The position numbers and the translations under genes were made by a program. The notes below the pieces were generated by a model that saw nothing but the letters and a program-made list of their open reading frames with translations, was not told where the DNA came from and ran no database searches. DNA of 64,000 bases from Ensifer adhaerens. GTDB lineage: Bacteria > Pseudomonadota > Alphaproteobacteria > Rhizobiales > Rhizobiaceae. The DNA is taken from the NCBI GenBank assembly GCA_900215285.1, contig OCMG01000004.1, positions 3,270,001 to 3,334,000 on the forward strand, read 5' to 3'. This document shows, one piece after another, positions 27,487 to 37,816 of the stretch; the first letter of the stretch is position 1; every line of letters starts with the position of its first letter.

Positions 27487-28238
27487 GCGGGAATTTCCTT
27501 TTCGGTGGCGCGGCGCAATGCCTTCAGAGCCGCCTCGCGCAAACCTTCGCGCGCTTCCGTCATCTTGAGGCCGCGCGGCTCGTAAACATGGCGTTCGAGA
27601 AAATATGCCGTCAGGCCGAAAGCATCGACCAGGCTTTGCGCATTGGCGGCCTTGCGACTTTCCTCGCCGAGAAAGGCCGGCAGGGGCAGCATGCGCTCGG
27701 CATAGGGCTCGCCGGCGGCGCGGCTGACAGCACGGCCGGATTTCGGCGAGACGAAAGCAAGATCGCTGCGTGAGCCGGTCGCGGCGCATTCCGCCAGATC
27801 GAGGCCGAAGCCGAGATCGTTCAGAACCGCAAGTTCGAAGCGAATATAAAGCTCGCAGGCATCCAGCGGTTCATGAAAATGGTCGAGAATGACATTTAAC
27901 GCCTCGAAAAGATGGGGATGCGGGTCACGCTCGGGCAGAAGCCGCAGGAGCGCCGCCATGGCCTGCACGCCATAGATCGAGACTGCGCTTTCCATCAGCG
28001 CCGCCGCGCGGCTCCTGACCGGTTCCAGCCTGAATTCGCCGAGATGCTCCTCCAGCCGCGCCCGCCAGGTCACCTCGACCAGATTGCCGGGCTGAAGGAC
28101 CGGCTGCATCGTCTTTGACCGGCCGGAGCGCACGATCCCCATGTGCCGTCCACGCGCGCGCGTCATCACCTCCGCAATCACGGAATTCTCTCCATGTTTG
28201 CGCGTCCCCAGGATAACGGCTTCATCGGTCCATTGCAT
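27483..28238 (-). CDS. recO: DNA repair protein RecO
   Basis: A 251-residue protein with the RecO N-terminal OB fold ([40 protein letters not shown]) and helical C-terminal domain ([20 protein letters not shown]). RecO loads RecA onto SSB-coated single-stranded DNA with RecR. The zinc-finger Cys of some RecO proteins are reduced here, as in other rhizobia. In many rhizobia recO follows era; here it is about 7 kb away from era, with Tex, YjbR, YchJ and others between. Confidence 0.94.
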   Translation of the reverse strand: MQWTDEAVILGTRKHGENSVIAEVMTRARGRHMGIVRSGRSKTMQPVLQPGNLVEVTWRARLEEHLGEFRLEPVRSRAAALMESAVSIYGVQAMAALLRLLPERDPHPHLFEALNVILDHFHEPLDACELYIRFELAVLNDLGFGLDLAECAATGSRSDLAFVSPKSGRAVSRAAGEPYAERMLPLPAFLGEESRKAANAQSLVDAFGLTAYFLERHVYEPRGLKMTEAREGLREAALKALRRATEKEIPA

Positions 28239-28275
28239 GGGGGTGGTTATAGCGGGCTGTGGCGCGAGGGGGAAG

Positions 28276-29706
28276 TCATCCCACCGGCTGCGGCACCACC
28301 TCCGCGTCCTTCTTCAGTTCGCCCATACGGTTCCAGGCATCGAGGCCGGCAATCTTGTAGGCCTCTGCAAGGGTCGGATAGTTGAACGTGTTCTCGACGA
28401 AGTATTCGACCGTCCCCTTCAGGTTGAGCACGGCCTGGCCGATATGGATGAGTTCGGTCGCGCCCTCGCCCACGATATGCGCGCCCAGCAACCGGCGCGT
28501 CTTGAGCGAGAAGATCATCTTCAGCATGCCGGTGTCGAGACCCATGATGTGGCCGCGAGAGGTCTCGCGGAAATGGGCGATGCCGCATTCGTAAGGAATG
28601 CCGCGTTGCTGGACTTCCTCTTCCGTCAGGCCGCAGGTGGAGATTTCCGGCACGGCATAGATGCCATAGGGGAAATAATGCGGTGGCTCGTTCGCCGGAG
28701 CACCGACCGCGTGGCGGGCCGCGATTCGGCCCTGTTCCATCGAGGTCGAGGCAAGCGAAGGGAAGCCGACGACGTCGCCGGCCGCATAGATGCCAGGGAC
28801 CACGGTCTGGAACGTCTCGGGATCGACCTTGATGCGGCCGCGATTGTCCGGCTCGATGCCGATGGCCGGCAGGTTCAGCGTATCGGTCGCGCCCATGCGG
28901 CCGGCGGCGAAGAGCACCATGTCTGCGGAGAGCGTCCGACCGGTCTTCAGGGTGACACGACACTTGCCTGTCACGTCCTTGTCGATCTTTTCCACGGGCT
29001 GGCCGAAAAGCAGCTTCATGTTGCGATCACGCAGCTGATAGGTGAAGTCCTGCAGGATCTCCTTGTCGATGAAATCGAGCATGGTGTCGCGCGGCTCGAT
29101 CAGCGTGACATTCGTATCGAGCGCAGAGAAGATCGTAGCGTATTCGACGCCGATGACGCCGGCGCCGATGACGATCATCGAGCGCGGCACCTGCTTGATT
29201 TCGAGGATCTCGTCGCTGTCGATGATGCGATCGTGATCGAAGGGGATGTAATCCGGGCGGAAGGGGCGCGTACCGACCGCGAGAAGCACGGAAGCCGTTG
29301 TGACGCGCAGCGTCTCGCCATCGTCCTTGACGATTTCCAGCGTGTTGCGATCGATGAAGCTCGCCTTGCCGCGCATCTGCTGCACGCGGTTGCGGGCGAA
29401 CTGGTGCTCCAGCACGTCGACCTCGTGATCGAGCGTGATCAGCAGCCGGCGGCGCAGGTCATCGGCGCTGATCTCCTGCTTGACGCGATAGGAGCGGCCG
29501 TAGAAACCGCGTTCCCGCCAGCCGGAAAGGTTCAGCGCCGTTTCGCGCATGGTCTTCGAGGGGATGGTGCCGGTATGGACGGAAACGCCACCGACGCGGG
29601 TTCCCTTTTCGATGACGAGAACCCGCTTCTCAAGCTTCGAGGCCTGGATTGCGGCGCGGCGGCCCGCCGGGCCACTCCCGACGACAACAAGATCGTATTG
29701 AAACAT
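28276..29706 (-). CDS. sthA: Soluble (Si-specific) NAD(P) transhydrogenase
   Basis: A 476-residue flavoprotein of the pyridine nucleotide-disulfide oxidoreductase fold. The FAD motif is [15 protein letters not shown] at the N-terminus, the NAD motif [15 protein letters not shown], and the second FAD motif [16 protein letters not shown]. Where disulfide reductases have CXXXXC this protein has [13 protein letters not shown] without the redox Cys pair, which is characteristic of the SthA branch. It moves reducing equivalents between NADPH and NAD in the cytoplasm. I start at the ATG at 29704-29706; the frame stays open to 29748. Confidence 0.92.
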   Translation of the reverse strand: MFQYDLVVVGSGPAGRRAAIQASKLEKRVLVIEKGTRVGGVSVHTGTIPSKTMRETALNLSGWRERGFYGRSYRVKQEISADDLRRRLLITLDHEVDVLEHQFARNRVQQMRGKASFIDRNTLEIVKDDGETLRVTTASVLLAVGTRPFRPDYIPFDHDRIIDSDEILEIKQVPRSMIVIGAGVIGVEYATIFSALDTNVTLIEPRDTMLDFIDKEILQDFTYQLRDRNMKLLFGQPVEKIDKDVTGKCRVTLKTGRTLSADMVLFAAGRMGATDTLNLPAIGIEPDNRGRIKVDPETFQTVVPGIYAAGDVVGFPSLASTSMEQGRIAARHAVGAPANEPPHYFPYGIYAVPEISTCGLTEEEVQQRGIPYECGIAHFRETSRGHIMGLDTGMLKMIFSLKTRRLLGAHIVGEGATELIHIGQAVLNLKGTVEYFVENTFNYPTLAEAYKIAGLDAWNRMGELKKDAEVVPQPVG

Positions 29707-29925
29707 GCCTTCACCCATGATGCTCGGGACTCGCATTCGATGGTGCATTGCAACATGAACCCCGCGAAAGTTTCAACAGCCTGATGGTCAGAAATGTCAA
29801 CTTTCTATCCACTTGATCAAAACTTGCAGATAGGGCAGACATTACACCGTCCAGCTCCCTATTTCAGGCTCTCGTAGCGTCATGAATTGTCTTAATTTTC
29901 TGCCCAACGCCGCAGGTCGCGCATA

Positions 29926-30774
29926 ATGCTGTCCGCGGACACGATTTCAGCCCACCCCGATGTTCTGCCGATCCTGCGCCGGCAGGCGGCTTCCTTCCTG
30001 ACCGTCGAGCGAAGCTCGCCGCGCGTGGCGGGGATATTCGGCACGCAACAGCGCTATCTGCTGGCACAGCTCGCCTCGTCCATGATGTTCCGCAACGGGG
30101 ACGGGACGCTGCATCTCAGCCGCTTCCTCGAAGCTGTGCTTGCGGCGCGGCTCGCCAGCCGCAACACGGCGCATGATTTCGTCCGCGAGATGGAAAAATA
30201 CGGGATCATCCGACCGAGCCCGACACCGGAAGACAAACGCTCCAGACCCCTGAAGCTTGCCGAAGAAACCGTGGGCCTGCTGGGCGTCTGGGTAGGCATA
30301 CATCTGAAAACGCTGGATGCGTTCGACGGAGGCTCCAGGACGACAACCTTTGCCGAGACCCCCGGAATGCTGGCGCGGCTTCACCCGCAAATCGTCGACC
30401 GCATTCTGCAGTCGCAGCGCTCGACCAATCCGGACGGAACGTTTTCGCTCTTCACCTGGATGAACGACGGCGGGCTGGTCATGGACAAGATGATCGCGAC
30501 CATCACAGACTTCGTGCCGGACGATGACCACATCGTCACCGGAATTTCATCGCTCGACGAGATCGCCTCAGCCCTGCGGGTGACGAAGACCCATCTGTCG
30601 CGCAAGATGGCGGTTGCCGAGCGCGAGGGCAGCCTCGGCTGGAAGGGCAAGCGGGGCGCCTCGGCACTCTGGCTTTCTCCGCGATTCCTGAACGAATATA
30701 TCGCCTATCAGGCCGACAAGCTTGCGCGGGTGGAAGAGGCCTATGTGGAGCTGACGCAGACAGTCCCCGCCTGA
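29926..30774 (+). CDS. Possible winged-helix DNA-binding protein, unknown family
   Basis: A 282-residue soluble protein. An N-terminal part (about 40-95: FGTQQRYLLAQLASSMMF, DGTLHLSRFLEAVLAARLAS) and a C-terminal part (about 205-262: SSLDEIASALRVTKTHLSRK, EREGSLGWKGKRGASALWLS) both look like helix-turn-helix plus wing folds. The second is the more convincing, with SLGW and LWLS as beta-wing strands. I infer a transcriptional regulator with two such domains, but no named family fits. Start at 29926 has only a weak AGG site. It is divergent from sthA (about 220 bases). Confidence 0.7.
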   Translation: MLSADTISAHPDVLPILRRQAASFLTVERSSPRVAGIFGTQQRYLLAQLASSMMFRNGDGTLHLSRFLEAVLAARLASRNTAHDFVREMEKYGIIRPSPTPEDKRSRPLKLAEETVGLLGVWVGIHLKTLDAFDGGSRTTTFAETPGMLARLHPQIVDRILQSQRSTNPDGTFSLFTWMNDGGLVMDKMIATITDFVPDDDHIVTGISSLDEIASALRVTKTHLSRKMAVAEREGSLGWKGKRGASALWLSPRFLNEYIAYQADKLARVEEAYVELTQTVPA

Positions 30775-30886
30775 AATTTCCGGATCGTCCCAGAAATGAT
30801 CAGACACGAGCATCCCGTCTTGTGGCAAAACAATTCCGTGAGCGGTTGGAGCCTGGACACAAAGATCGTTTACGGGGATTTGGATC

Positions 30887-31225
30887 ATGAGAATTTTGAG
30901 AATGCTTGCTGTTGCCCTTCTGGGAACGGCATCGGTTGCGCATGCGAGCGATTATGCCTTCCGCCTGCACAATAGGGCGGACGGCTATACGATCAACGGA
31001 TTCTACACCTACCAGAACGGCCGCTGGAGCGACAACTGGCTGAAGGGCGGCGACCGCATCCGCCCGGGCGACTATGCCAACATGGACTGGTTCAGTAACG
31101 AGGGTAATTGCGTCGTGCCCTTCCGCGTCAGCTGGGACAATTACGGCGCCGACGACTTCAAGATCGACTGGTGCAAGCACCCGAACAACATCTACATGAA
31201 GGACAAGGGTTTCAGCTGGGATTGA
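30887..31225 (+). CDS. Small secreted protein of 112 residues, unknown function
   Basis: Signal peptide MRILRMLAVALLGTASVAHA, cleaved about residue 20, then an aromatic-rich mature domain of about 90 residues (DYAFRLHNRADGYTINGFYT, NGRWSDNWLKGG, WDNYGADDFKIDWC). Two Cys could form a disulfide. The pattern of Trp/Tyr-rich beta strands suggests a small beta-sandwich secreted protein. Start at 30887, about 110 bases after the winged-helix gene, which may regulate it (inference from position only). Confidence 0.75.
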   Translation: MRILRMLAVALLGTASVAHASDYAFRLHNRADGYTINGFYTYQNGRWSDNWLKGGDRIRPGDYANMDWFSNEGNCVVPFRVSWDNYGADDFKIDWCKHPNNIYMKDKGFSWD

Positions 31226-31367
31226 TCCCGAAATATTAACCAAAAGCCATTTCAGTACGCAAGAGCCGTCGGGGCAAAGGTGACGGCTACATTTGACAAT
31301 GCATCGGAAGCGCGTCGCAGACCTGGGGGACTGCGGCGCGTTTCTGCTTCACCGCCCATGTTCCTGA

Positions 31368-33692
31368 CTACTTGCGACGCATGGCTTCCGCGAGTTTGGC
31401 GGCCAGCGCGCCCTGCCCTTGCGAGTCGGATTTCGGCGCGGCGCTCATCGGGCGGTTGCCGGGCCGGCTGTTGCGGTCGTCGCGGGGCGCGGCCCTGGTA
31501 TCACGCTCGCCGCCGCCATCCTTGCGCATGGTCAGCCCGATGCGCTTGCGCTTCACGTCCACTTCTGTCACCCGCACCTTGACGACATCACCGACTTTCA
31601 CGACCTCGTTGGGGTCCTTCACGAAACGGTCCGCCAGTTGCGAGACATGGACGAGGCCGTCTTGGTGAACGCCGATATCGACGAAGGCGCCAAAGGCGGC
31701 AACATTGGTCACGGTGCCTTCGAGCAGCATGCCTACCTTGAGGTCGGTCATTTCCTCAACGCCATCGGCGAAGGTTGCTGTCTTGAACTCCGGGCGCGGG
31801 TCGCGACCAGGCTTCTCAAGCTCGGCAAGGATGTCTTTGACGGTGGGCAGGCCGAAGCGCTCGTCCACAAAAAGCTTCGGATCGAGCTTCTTCAAGGCGG
31901 CGCTATCGCCCATCAGCGAACGAACATCGCGGCCGCAGGCGGCGACGATCTTCTTGGCGACACCATAGGCTTCCGGGTGGACCGAGGAGGAATCCAGCGG
32001 CTCATCGCCGCCCGGAATGCGCAGGAAGCCAGCGCATTGTTCGAAGGTGCGCTGGCCGAGGCGCGAGACCTTGAGCAGTTCCTTCCTGCTCCTGAAGGCG
32101 CCAACCTCGTTGCGGTGGACTACGATGGCTTCTGCAATCGAGGGACCGAGGCCGGAGACGCGGGACAATAGCGGAACGGAGGCGGTGTTCAGGTCGACTC
32201 CAACGGCATTCACGGCGTCCTCCACGACCGCATCCAGCGAGCGGGCAAGGCGCGACTGGTCGACATCGTGCTGATATTGGCCGACGCCAATGGACTTGGG
32301 CTCGATCTTCACCAGCTCCGCCAGCGGGTCTTGAAGTCGGCGGGCGATGGAGACGGCGCCGCGCAGCGAGACGTCGAGACCGGGAAATTCCTTCGCTGCC
32401 GTCTCGGAGGCGGAATAGACCGAGGCTCCCGCTTCGGAGACGACGACCTTCTGCGGCTTGACCCCTTGCAGCGTGTTGATGACTTCCGCCGCCAGCTTCT
32501 CGGTCTCGCGGCTTGCCGTGCCGTTGCCGATGGCGATCAGCTCGATCTTGTGCTTGCGGATGAGGCCGGCAAGCGTGGCCATCGCGCCTGAGATGTCGTT
32601 GCGCGGCTGGAAGGGATAGACGGTCGCCGTCTCCAGCAGCTTGCCGGTCGCATCCACGGCGGCGACCTTGACGCCGGTGCGGATGCCGGGATCGAGGCCG
32701 AGCGTGGCCTTGCCGCCGGCGGGCGCGGCAAGCAGCAGATCCTTGAGATTGCGGGCGAAGACGCGGATCGCCTCTTCTTCGGCGCGTTCCCGCAGGTCGC
32801 GCATCAGATCGAGCGAAAGAGACGAGGAGAGCTTGACGCGCCAGCACCAGCCGGCAACCTCCATCAGCCATTGGTCGGCCGGACCGGTCGAACCGATCCC
32901 GAACTCGGCGGCAATCATACGCTGGGCGGGTTTGACCGGCGACGTGTCGTCGGCGTCCACGTCGATCGACAGCGTCAGCACCTCCTCGTTCCAGCCGCGC
33001 AGCATGGCCAGCGCCCGGTGCGAGGGGACATTGGCCCAGCGTTCGTCATGGGTGAAATAATCGGAGAACTTGGCGCCCGCCTCCTCCTTGCCGGTGACGA
33101 CGCGGGCGCGGAGGAAGGACTTTTCCTTCATGTGATTACGCAGGCGTCCGACGAGGGCGGCATTTTCGCTCATGGTCTCGGCCACAATGTCGCGCGCACC
33201 TTCCAGCGCCGCCTTCACATCCGGCACATCGTCCTTGATATAGGCGGCGGCCAGCGCCTGGGGATCGGCGCGGCGGTCGGCCCAGATGGAATCGGCGAGC
33301 GGCTGCAGGCCGCGCTCCCGGGCGATCTCGGCCTTGGTGCGGCGCTTCGGCTTGTAGGGCAGATAGATGTCTTCCAGTTCCGCTTTGGTCGTCGCCTTGG
33401 CAAGCGATGCGGCGAGCGCATCGGTCATCTTGCCCTGCGAGGTGATCGAGTCCGCGATGGCGGCGCGGCGGGCTTCCATTTCGCGGAGATAGGTCAGCCG
33501 TTCGGCAAGGTTTCGAAGCTGCGTGTCATCGAGGCCGCCGGTCACTTCCTTGCGGTAGCGGGCGATGAAAGGAACTGTCGCGCCTTCGTCCAGCAGGCCC
33601 ACGGCGGCCTTGACCTGGTCCGGCCGGGCATTGATCTCGGCGGCAATGACAAGGGCGATACGGGCGGCAACCTGGGTTTCGGCCTGCGACAT
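31368..33692 (-). CDS. tex: Tex-family RNA-binding transcription accessory protein
   Basis: A 774-residue Tex protein from the ATG at 33690-33692, six bases after GGAG. Domain order: N-terminal helical region ([35 protein letters not shown]), a YqgF/RuvC-like nuclease fold ([17 protein letters not shown]), HhH motifs ([19 protein letters not shown]), and a C-terminal S1 RNA-binding domain ([20 protein letters not shown]). The last 60 residues are basic and disordered. Tex works with RNA polymerase and RNA in many bacteria; the detailed role is unclear. Stand-alone gene. Confidence 0.93.
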   Translation of the reverse strand: MSQAETQVAARIALVIAAEINARPDQVKAAVGLLDEGATVPFIARYRKEVTGGLDDTQLRNLAERLTYLREMEARRAAIADSITSQGKMTDALAASLAKATTKAELEDIYLPYKPKRRTKAEIARERGLQPLADSIWADRRADPQALAAAYIKDDVPDVKAALEGARDIVAETMSENAALVGRLRNHMKEKSFLRARVVTGKEEAGAKFSDYFTHDERWANVPSHRALAMLRGWNEEVLTLSIDVDADDTSPVKPAQRMIAAEFGIGSTGPADQWLMEVAGWCWRVKLSSSLSLDLMRDLRERAEEEAIRVFARNLKDLLLAAPAGGKATLGLDPGIRTGVKVAAVDATGKLLETATVYPFQPRNDISGAMATLAGLIRKHKIELIAIGNGTASRETEKLAAEVINTLQGVKPQKVVVSEAGASVYSASETAAKEFPGLDVSLRGAVSIARRLQDPLAELVKIEPKSIGVGQYQHDVDQSRLARSLDAVVEDAVNAVGVDLNTASVPLLSRVSGLGPSIAEAIVVHRNEVGAFRSRKELLKVSRLGQRTFEQCAGFLRIPGGDEPLDSSSVHPEAYGVAKKIVAACGRDVRSLMGDSAALKKLDPKLFVDERFGLPTVKDILAELEKPGRDPRPEFKTATFADGVEEMTDLKVGMLLEGTVTNVAAFGAFVDIGVHQDGLVHVSQLADRFVKDPNEVVKVGDVVKVRVTEVDVKRKRIGLTMRKDGGGERDTRAAPRDDRNSRPGNRPMSAAPKSDSQGQGALAAKLAEAMRRK

Positions 33693-33860
33693 TAAGGGCT
33701 CCATTCGATATGCGGATACGGCCCTCGATTTAGGGTTCCGGGTAGCGAAATGCCAATGCGAATTGGGCGAATTCACAGTTGAGCGACGAAAAACATCGGA
33801 ACAAGCACGGCACGGACGCGTTCATTAGCCGTACTCGAAACAACCCGGAAGGATAGACCG

Positions 33861-34262
33861 ATGAAGAAGTCCCTCTTGATCCTTTGTACCGTCGTGGCCC
33901 CTCTTGCAGCCACCCCAGTTCTCGCCAATGACAGCACCGTGACCGGCGCAGCCGGGGGTGCCGTGACTGGCGCGATCGTCGGCGGACCGGTGGGCGCAGC
34001 CGTCGGTGGCGTCGTCGGCGCGATTGCGGGCACCGCACTGAACCCGCCCCCGCGCGAAGTCGTCACCTATGTTCGTGAACGCCCCGTTCCGACCGCCGAG
34101 CCGGTTGTCGTGCGCGAGGAGGTCCGCGTCGGCACCAAGTTGCCGCACGAGGTCGTCCTGACGCCCGTGCCGGACAGCCCGAAATATTCATACGCGATCG
34201 TGAACAAGGAACGCGTGATCGTCGATCCGCAGACCTATGTGGTCGTCGGCGTCGTACACTGA
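33861..34262 (+). CDS. DUF1236 secreted protein with glycine-zipper segment
   Basis: A 133-residue protein. Signal peptide MKKSLLILCTVVAPLAATPV cleaved after VLAN, a Gly/Ala/Val glycine-zipper stretch (GAAGGAVTGAIVGGPVGAAV and following), then a DUF1236 module (VGTKLPHEVVLTPVPDSPKY, YVVVGVVH). DUF1236 proteins are small secreted proteins of Rhizobiales, of unknown role, probably associated with the envelope. It is divergent from tex and ends with a strong terminator. Confidence 0.88.
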   Translation: MKKSLLILCTVVAPLAATPVLANDSTVTGAAGGAVTGAIVGGPVGAAVGGVVGAIAGTALNPPPREVVTYVRERPVPTAEPVVVREEVRVGTKLPHEVVLTPVPDSPKYSYAIVNKERVIVDPQTYVVVGVVH

Positions 34263-34278
34263 TGCCCGGGACGACCCC

Positions 34279-34316
34279 GCGACGGCGGCAGAGGAGCGCC
34301 GCCGTCGCCTTTTAAT
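34279..34316 (+). terminator. Rho-independent terminator after the DUF1236 gene
   Basis: Perfect 11-bp stem, GCGACGGCGGC at 34279-34289 and GCCGCCGTCGC at 34298-34308, followed by CTTTTAATTT. It lies 17 bases after the DUF1236 stop. Confidence 0.85.
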
Positions 34317-34352
34317 TTGATCGTATGATTATCGCATAATCAGAATATTCTT

Positions 34353-34658
34353 CTATTGGTGCAGCTCCCGGGCGCGCTCCAGCGCCTCGCGCAGTTCCTC
34401 TTCCGTTACCGAGTCGAGAACGACGGTCGTGGCGCCCTTCTCTCCCCACTTGTTCGGCAGCGGAAAGAATGCTTCGGGCCGCGCCTCGCAAATGCGCTTC
34501 TGGTCGCTCGGGCCGTACATGAGGTTCGCGCTCAGCCGGTCCGGCGCGAGCGTAGCGTAGATGCGGCGCACCCGATAGGCCATGCGGTCCACATGTGGCC
34601 GCGCCGCGGTTCCGGGAAGCGACAGAGCGATGCGTTTGAAGTCCTCGGCTGTCGCCAT
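34353..34658 (-). CDS. MmcQ/YjbR-family protein
   Basis: A 101-residue protein of the YjbR/CyaY-like fold (MATAEDFKRIALSLPGTAAR, FFPLPNKWGEKGATTVVLDS). Family members are often annotated as DNA-binding because of their resemblance to the double-wing fold, but their function is not established. Start at the ATG at 34656-34658. It is convergent with the DUF1236 gene and stands alone. Confidence 0.87.
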   Translation of the reverse strand: MATAEDFKRIALSLPGTAARPHVDRMAYRVRRIYATLAPDRLSANLMYGPSDQKRICEARPEAFFPLPNKWGEKGATTVVLDSVTEEELREALERARELHQ

Positions 34659-34796
34659 TGCGCAATCTCCTCAGGACGATAATCCCTCCCTGCGGGTCGG
34701 TCGTCAATCGGCCGGTATTCTTGTCTCGACAGTTGCCACTTTGATTGACCGTTGCGGTCATCTAAGAAAGGTCATCCATCAACGAAGGCCTTATCC

Positions 34797-35264
34797 ATGA
34801 TCCCCTGCCCCTGCGGTTCCGGCAAACTCATCCTTGCGTGCTGCAGCCCCATCCTTGCCGGCAAGCCTGCGCCGACGGCAGAAGCGCTCATGCGTTCGCG
34901 GTATACCGCCTATGCGACGGGCAGGCTCGATTACATAGAAGAAACCTGCGCCGGCCCAGCCGCCAAGGCATTTGATCGACGGGAGGCCGAGCGCTCCGGG
35001 CTCGGCACCGAATGGCTGGGGCTGGCGATCACCGGGCGAGAGGCAGGTCTGGAAGGGGACGAGACCGGCAAGGTCAACTTCACTTTCCGCGTTCGCCAGA
35101 ACGGCCAGGAAGCGTCTGCGAGCGAAGTCTCTCTCTTCCGCAAGATCGACGGTCGATGGTTTTACTGGGATAGGGAAGACAAGGCCAAACCAGGCCGCGT
35201 CGGGCGGAACGATCCCTGCCCGTGTGGTTCGGGGAAGAAATTCAAGGCGTGTCACGGGGCTTGA
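34797..35264 (+). CDS. YchJ-family protein with two SEC-C zinc motifs
   Basis: A 155-residue UPF0225/YchJ protein starting at the ATG at 34797. An N-terminal SEC-C motif ([13 protein letters not shown]) and a C-terminal one ([17 protein letters not shown]) flank an NTF2-like core ([29 protein letters not shown]). SEC-C motifs bind zinc, as at the SecA C-terminus. Function of YchJ is unknown. An upstream in-frame ATG at 34752 is less likely because the family starts at the first SEC-C motif. It is convergent with era, 14 bases apart. Confidence 0.92.
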   Translation: MIPCPCGSGKLILACCSPILAGKPAPTAEALMRSRYTAYATGRLDYIEETCAGPAAKAFDRREAERSGLGTEWLGLAITGREAGLEGDETGKVNFTFRVRQNGQEASASEVSLFRKIDGRWFYWDREDKAKPGRVGRNDPCPCGSGKKFKACHGA

Positions 35265-35278
35265 GCGCCCCGCAGATC

Positions 35279-36199
35279 TTACTTCGAATAATCCAGCCCC
35301 ATCTCGCGATAACGCTCCGGATCATCGGACCAGTTCTCCCGGACCTTGACGAAGAGGAAGAGGTGAACCGGCTGTTCGAGGATTTCGGAGATTTCCTTGC
35401 GGGCGGCGGTGGAGATGGCCTTAATGGTCTCACCGGCCTTGCCGAGCGCGATCTTCTTCTGGCTGTCGCGTTCGACGAAGATCACCTGCTCGATGCGAAC
35501 GGAACCGTCCTTGCGCTCTTCCCACTTTTCCGTTTCGACATGCGAGGAATAAGGAAGTTCCTGGTGGAGGCGGAGGAAGAGTTTCTCGCGGGTGATTTCG
35601 GCGGCCAACTGGCGCATCGGGAGATCCGAAATCTGGTCTTCGGGATAGTACCAAGGGCCAGCCGGCAATTCCTTGGCGAGATAGTCGAGAAGGTCGTCGC
35701 AACCAGATCCGGTGCTCGCCGAGATCATGAAGGTGCGCTCGAAAGCGATCTTCTCGTTGGCGTCGGCGGCGAGCTTCAGCAGGTCCTCGTGCTTGACGCG
35801 GTCGATCTTGTTGAGTGCCAGGAGCTTCGGCTGCTTGACCTCCTTCAGGCCTTCCAGAATCGTCTCGACATCGCCCTTGAGGCCGCGTTCGCTGTCGACG
35901 ATCAGAAGGATGAAGTCGGCGTCTTTGGCGCCGCCCCAGGCGGTCGTGACCATGGCGCGGTCGAGCCGGCGGCGCGGCTTGAAGATACCGGGCGTGTCCA
36001 TGAAAACGATCTGCGCATTGTCGTGAATGGCAATGCCACGCACGATGGCGCGCGTCGTCTGAACCTTATGGCTGACGATCGAGACCTTGGCGCCGACGAG
36101 ACGGTTCACCAGCGTCGACTTTCCCGCATTGGTCGCGCCGATCAGAGCTACAAAGCCCGAATGGGTTTCGGAGGGCTGCCCCGCCTCGGTGTCCGTCAT
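35279..36199 (-). CDS. era: GTPase Era
   Basis: A 306-residue GTPase from the ATG at 36197-36199 (GTG three bases earlier is the alternative). G1 GATNAGKS (21-28), G3 DTPG (68-71) and G4 NKID (130-133) are intact, and the KH domain follows (QKKIALGKAGETIKAISTAA). Era binds the 3' end of 16S rRNA and is needed for 30S ribosome maturation. It is the last gene of the minus-strand row acpS, lepB, rnc, era; about 33 bases separate it from rnc. Confidence 0.97.
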   Translation of the reverse strand: MTDTEAGQPSETHSGFVALIGATNAGKSTLVNRLVGAKVSIVSHKVQTTRAIVRGIAIHDNAQIVFMDTPGIFKPRRRLDRAMVTTAWGGAKDADFILLIVDSERGLKGDVETILEGLKEVKQPKLLALNKIDRVKHEDLLKLAADANEKIAFERTFMISASTGSGCDDLLDYLAKELPAGPWYYPEDQISDLPMRQLAAEITREKLFLRLHQELPYSSHVETEKWEERKDGSVRIEQVIFVERDSQKKIALGKAGETIKAISTAARKEISEILEQPVHLFLFVKVRENWSDDPERYREMGLDYSK

Positions 36200-36232
36200 C
36201 ACATTTATCCAGTTCTGAGAAATTGACTCTTT

Positions 36233-36922
36233 TTACTTCCAGACGCCTTCGCGTTCCAGAAGTTTCGTCGCGGCGACCTGTTCGGCCGTGCGTTTGGAGC
36301 GTTCGACGCCGGTTTCGGGCGCCACGCCACTGACTTCAACGACCACGGTGAAGCGCGGATCGTGGTCCGGGCCGGAACGGTCGACGACCTTGTAGACCGG
36401 CGTGACCTGGAAACGGGCATGCGCCCATTCCTGCAGCTCGGTCTTGGCATCGCGCTTGGCAGCACCGGCCTTGGTGGCGCGTTCGGACCAGTTGGCCAGC
36501 ACGAAGCGGCGCGCGGCCTCAAGCCCACCGTCGAGATAGAGCGCGGCGATGAGGCTTTCCACAACGTCGGCGCGGACATTGAGCATGCGGCTCCCGGTCA
36601 CCTTCTTCACGTCGGCGCCGGTGCGAATGTATTTATGCAGCTCTAGACTGTCGGCGACCTCCGCGCAGGTCGCGGCCGAGACCAGCTGGTTGAGGCGAAC
36701 GGAGAGCTCGCCCTCGTCCGCGTCCGTGAAACTGGTGAAAAGCAGCTCGGCGACGCACAGTCCGAGGACCCGATCGCCGAGGAATTCCAGCCGCTCGTAA
36801 TTCGTACCCTTTGAGGTGCGTGAACTGGAATGCGTGACGGCCCGATCAAGCCGCTCCTTGGAGCGGAACTCGTGACCGATCGCCTTTTCCAGCTGGGCGC
36901 GCTCCTCCGGCCTCAGCGTCAT
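36233..36922 (-). CDS. rnc: Ribonuclease III
   Basis: A 229-residue protein. The RNase III signature NYERLEFLGDRVLGL lies at about 41-55, with the catalytic Asp/Glu pair completed by NVRADVVESLIAALYLDGG. The double-stranded RNA-binding domain follows at about 155-225 (DAKTELQEWAHARFQV, SKRTAEQVAATKLLE). It processes rRNA precursors and double-stranded RNA. The ATG is one base after the lepB stop (TGAGATG), so the genes are coupled. Confidence 0.97.
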   Translation of the reverse strand: MTLRPEERAQLEKAIGHEFRSKERLDRAVTHSSSRTSKGTNYERLEFLGDRVLGLCVAELLFTSFTDADEGELSVRLNQLVSAATCAEVADSLELHKYIRTGADVKKVTGSRMLNVRADVVESLIAALYLDGGLEAARRFVLANWSERATKAGAAKRDAKTELQEWAHARFQVTPVYKVVDRSGPDHDPRFTVVVEVSGVAPETGVERSKRTAEQVAATKLLEREGVWK

Positions 36923-36923
36923 C

Positions 36924-37673
36924 TCAGTCCACGACCTTGAAGAAGCGGTTCCAGCGCAGGTTTTCGGGCCATTTCCAAACTTCGGAGAAGGCCGTGTCGT
37001 TGCCCAGCGAGAAGAAGATCATGGACGCCTTGCCAACGAGGTTTTCGGCCGGGACATAGCCGACGTCGAAGCGGCTGTCGGCGGAGTTGTCACGGTTGTC
37101 GCCCATCATGAAATAATGGCCCGGCGGAACAATGAACTCGCGCGTGTTGTCGCCGAGCGTGTCGGGAGCTTCGTCGAGCGTGTCATAGGTCACGCCGTCG
37201 GGAAGGGTTTCGCGGAAGACCGGAATGTCCTGACCCGGATCCTTCGAATAGTCGGAATTGAACGTGCCGTCAGCCACCTTCGGAACCGGCTTGTCATTGA
37301 TGTAGAGCACGCCATTCTTCATCTGGATGCGGTCACCCGGCAGGCCGACACAGCGCTTGATGTAATCGATCGACGGGTTCGGCGGAAAACGGAAGACGAC
37401 GACATCGCCTCGCTTCGGGTCGGAGCCGAAGATGCGACCGCTGAAGAGGTCCGGAGAGAAGGGCAGAGAATATTTCGAGAAGCCGTAGGCGAACTTGTTG
37501 ACGAAGATGTAATCGCCGACCAGCAGGGTTGGCATCATCGAGCCGGAGGGAATCGTGAAGGGCTGAACAAGGACGGTCCGGATAAGGCCAGCAAGGATCA
37601 ACGCCTGGATGACAACCTTGACGGTTTCCCAGAAGGAGTTCTCGGGTTTCACTTTTTCAGACACGTTGCTCAT
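36924..37673 (-). CDS. lepB: Signal peptidase I
   Basis: A 249-residue inner-membrane protease from the ATG at 37671-37673 (MSNVSEKVKP). One membrane helix at about 17-38, then the catalytic Ser 45 in FTIPSGSMMPTL and Lys 106 in DYIKRCVGLPGD. The C-terminal motif YFMMGDNRDNSADSR is box E. It removes signal peptides of exported proteins at the periplasmic face. The frame is open upstream to 37793, but family comparison favours this start. It lies between acpS and rnc. Confidence 0.96.
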   Translation of the reverse strand: MSNVSEKVKPENSFWETVKVVIQALILAGLIRTVLVQPFTIPSGSMMPTLLVGDYIFVNKFAYGFSKYSLPFSPDLFSGRIFGSDPKRGDVVVFRFPPNPSIDYIKRCVGLPGDRIQMKNGVLYINDKPVPKVADGTFNSDYSKDPGQDIPVFRETLPDGVTYDTLDEAPDTLGDNTREFIVPPGHYFMMGDNRDNSADSRFDVGYVPAENLVGKASMIFFSLGNDTAFSEVWKWPENLRWNRFFKVVD

Positions 37674-37816
37674 TTCCTTGTAGCGCCTTTCTCTGGCGAT
37701 GTCGTGTCGCCGCGCTGCCGACTTCTCGCGGCATCCCGGCGCAACGGATTGTCTAACCGCTTCTGAACCGGGCGGCAAGCGTCTTGAAAGCAAGCGCTTT
37801 CCGGGGATCAGTCGCG

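Noticed and set aside
28940..29660. Lack of the redox Cys pair in the flavoprotein as a possible inactivation
   Set aside because: Absence of the CXXXXC pair is normal in soluble transhydrogenases.
28141..29784. Plus-strand ORF of 547 codons
   Set aside because: Antisense to sthA, which is intact and has all cofactor motifs.
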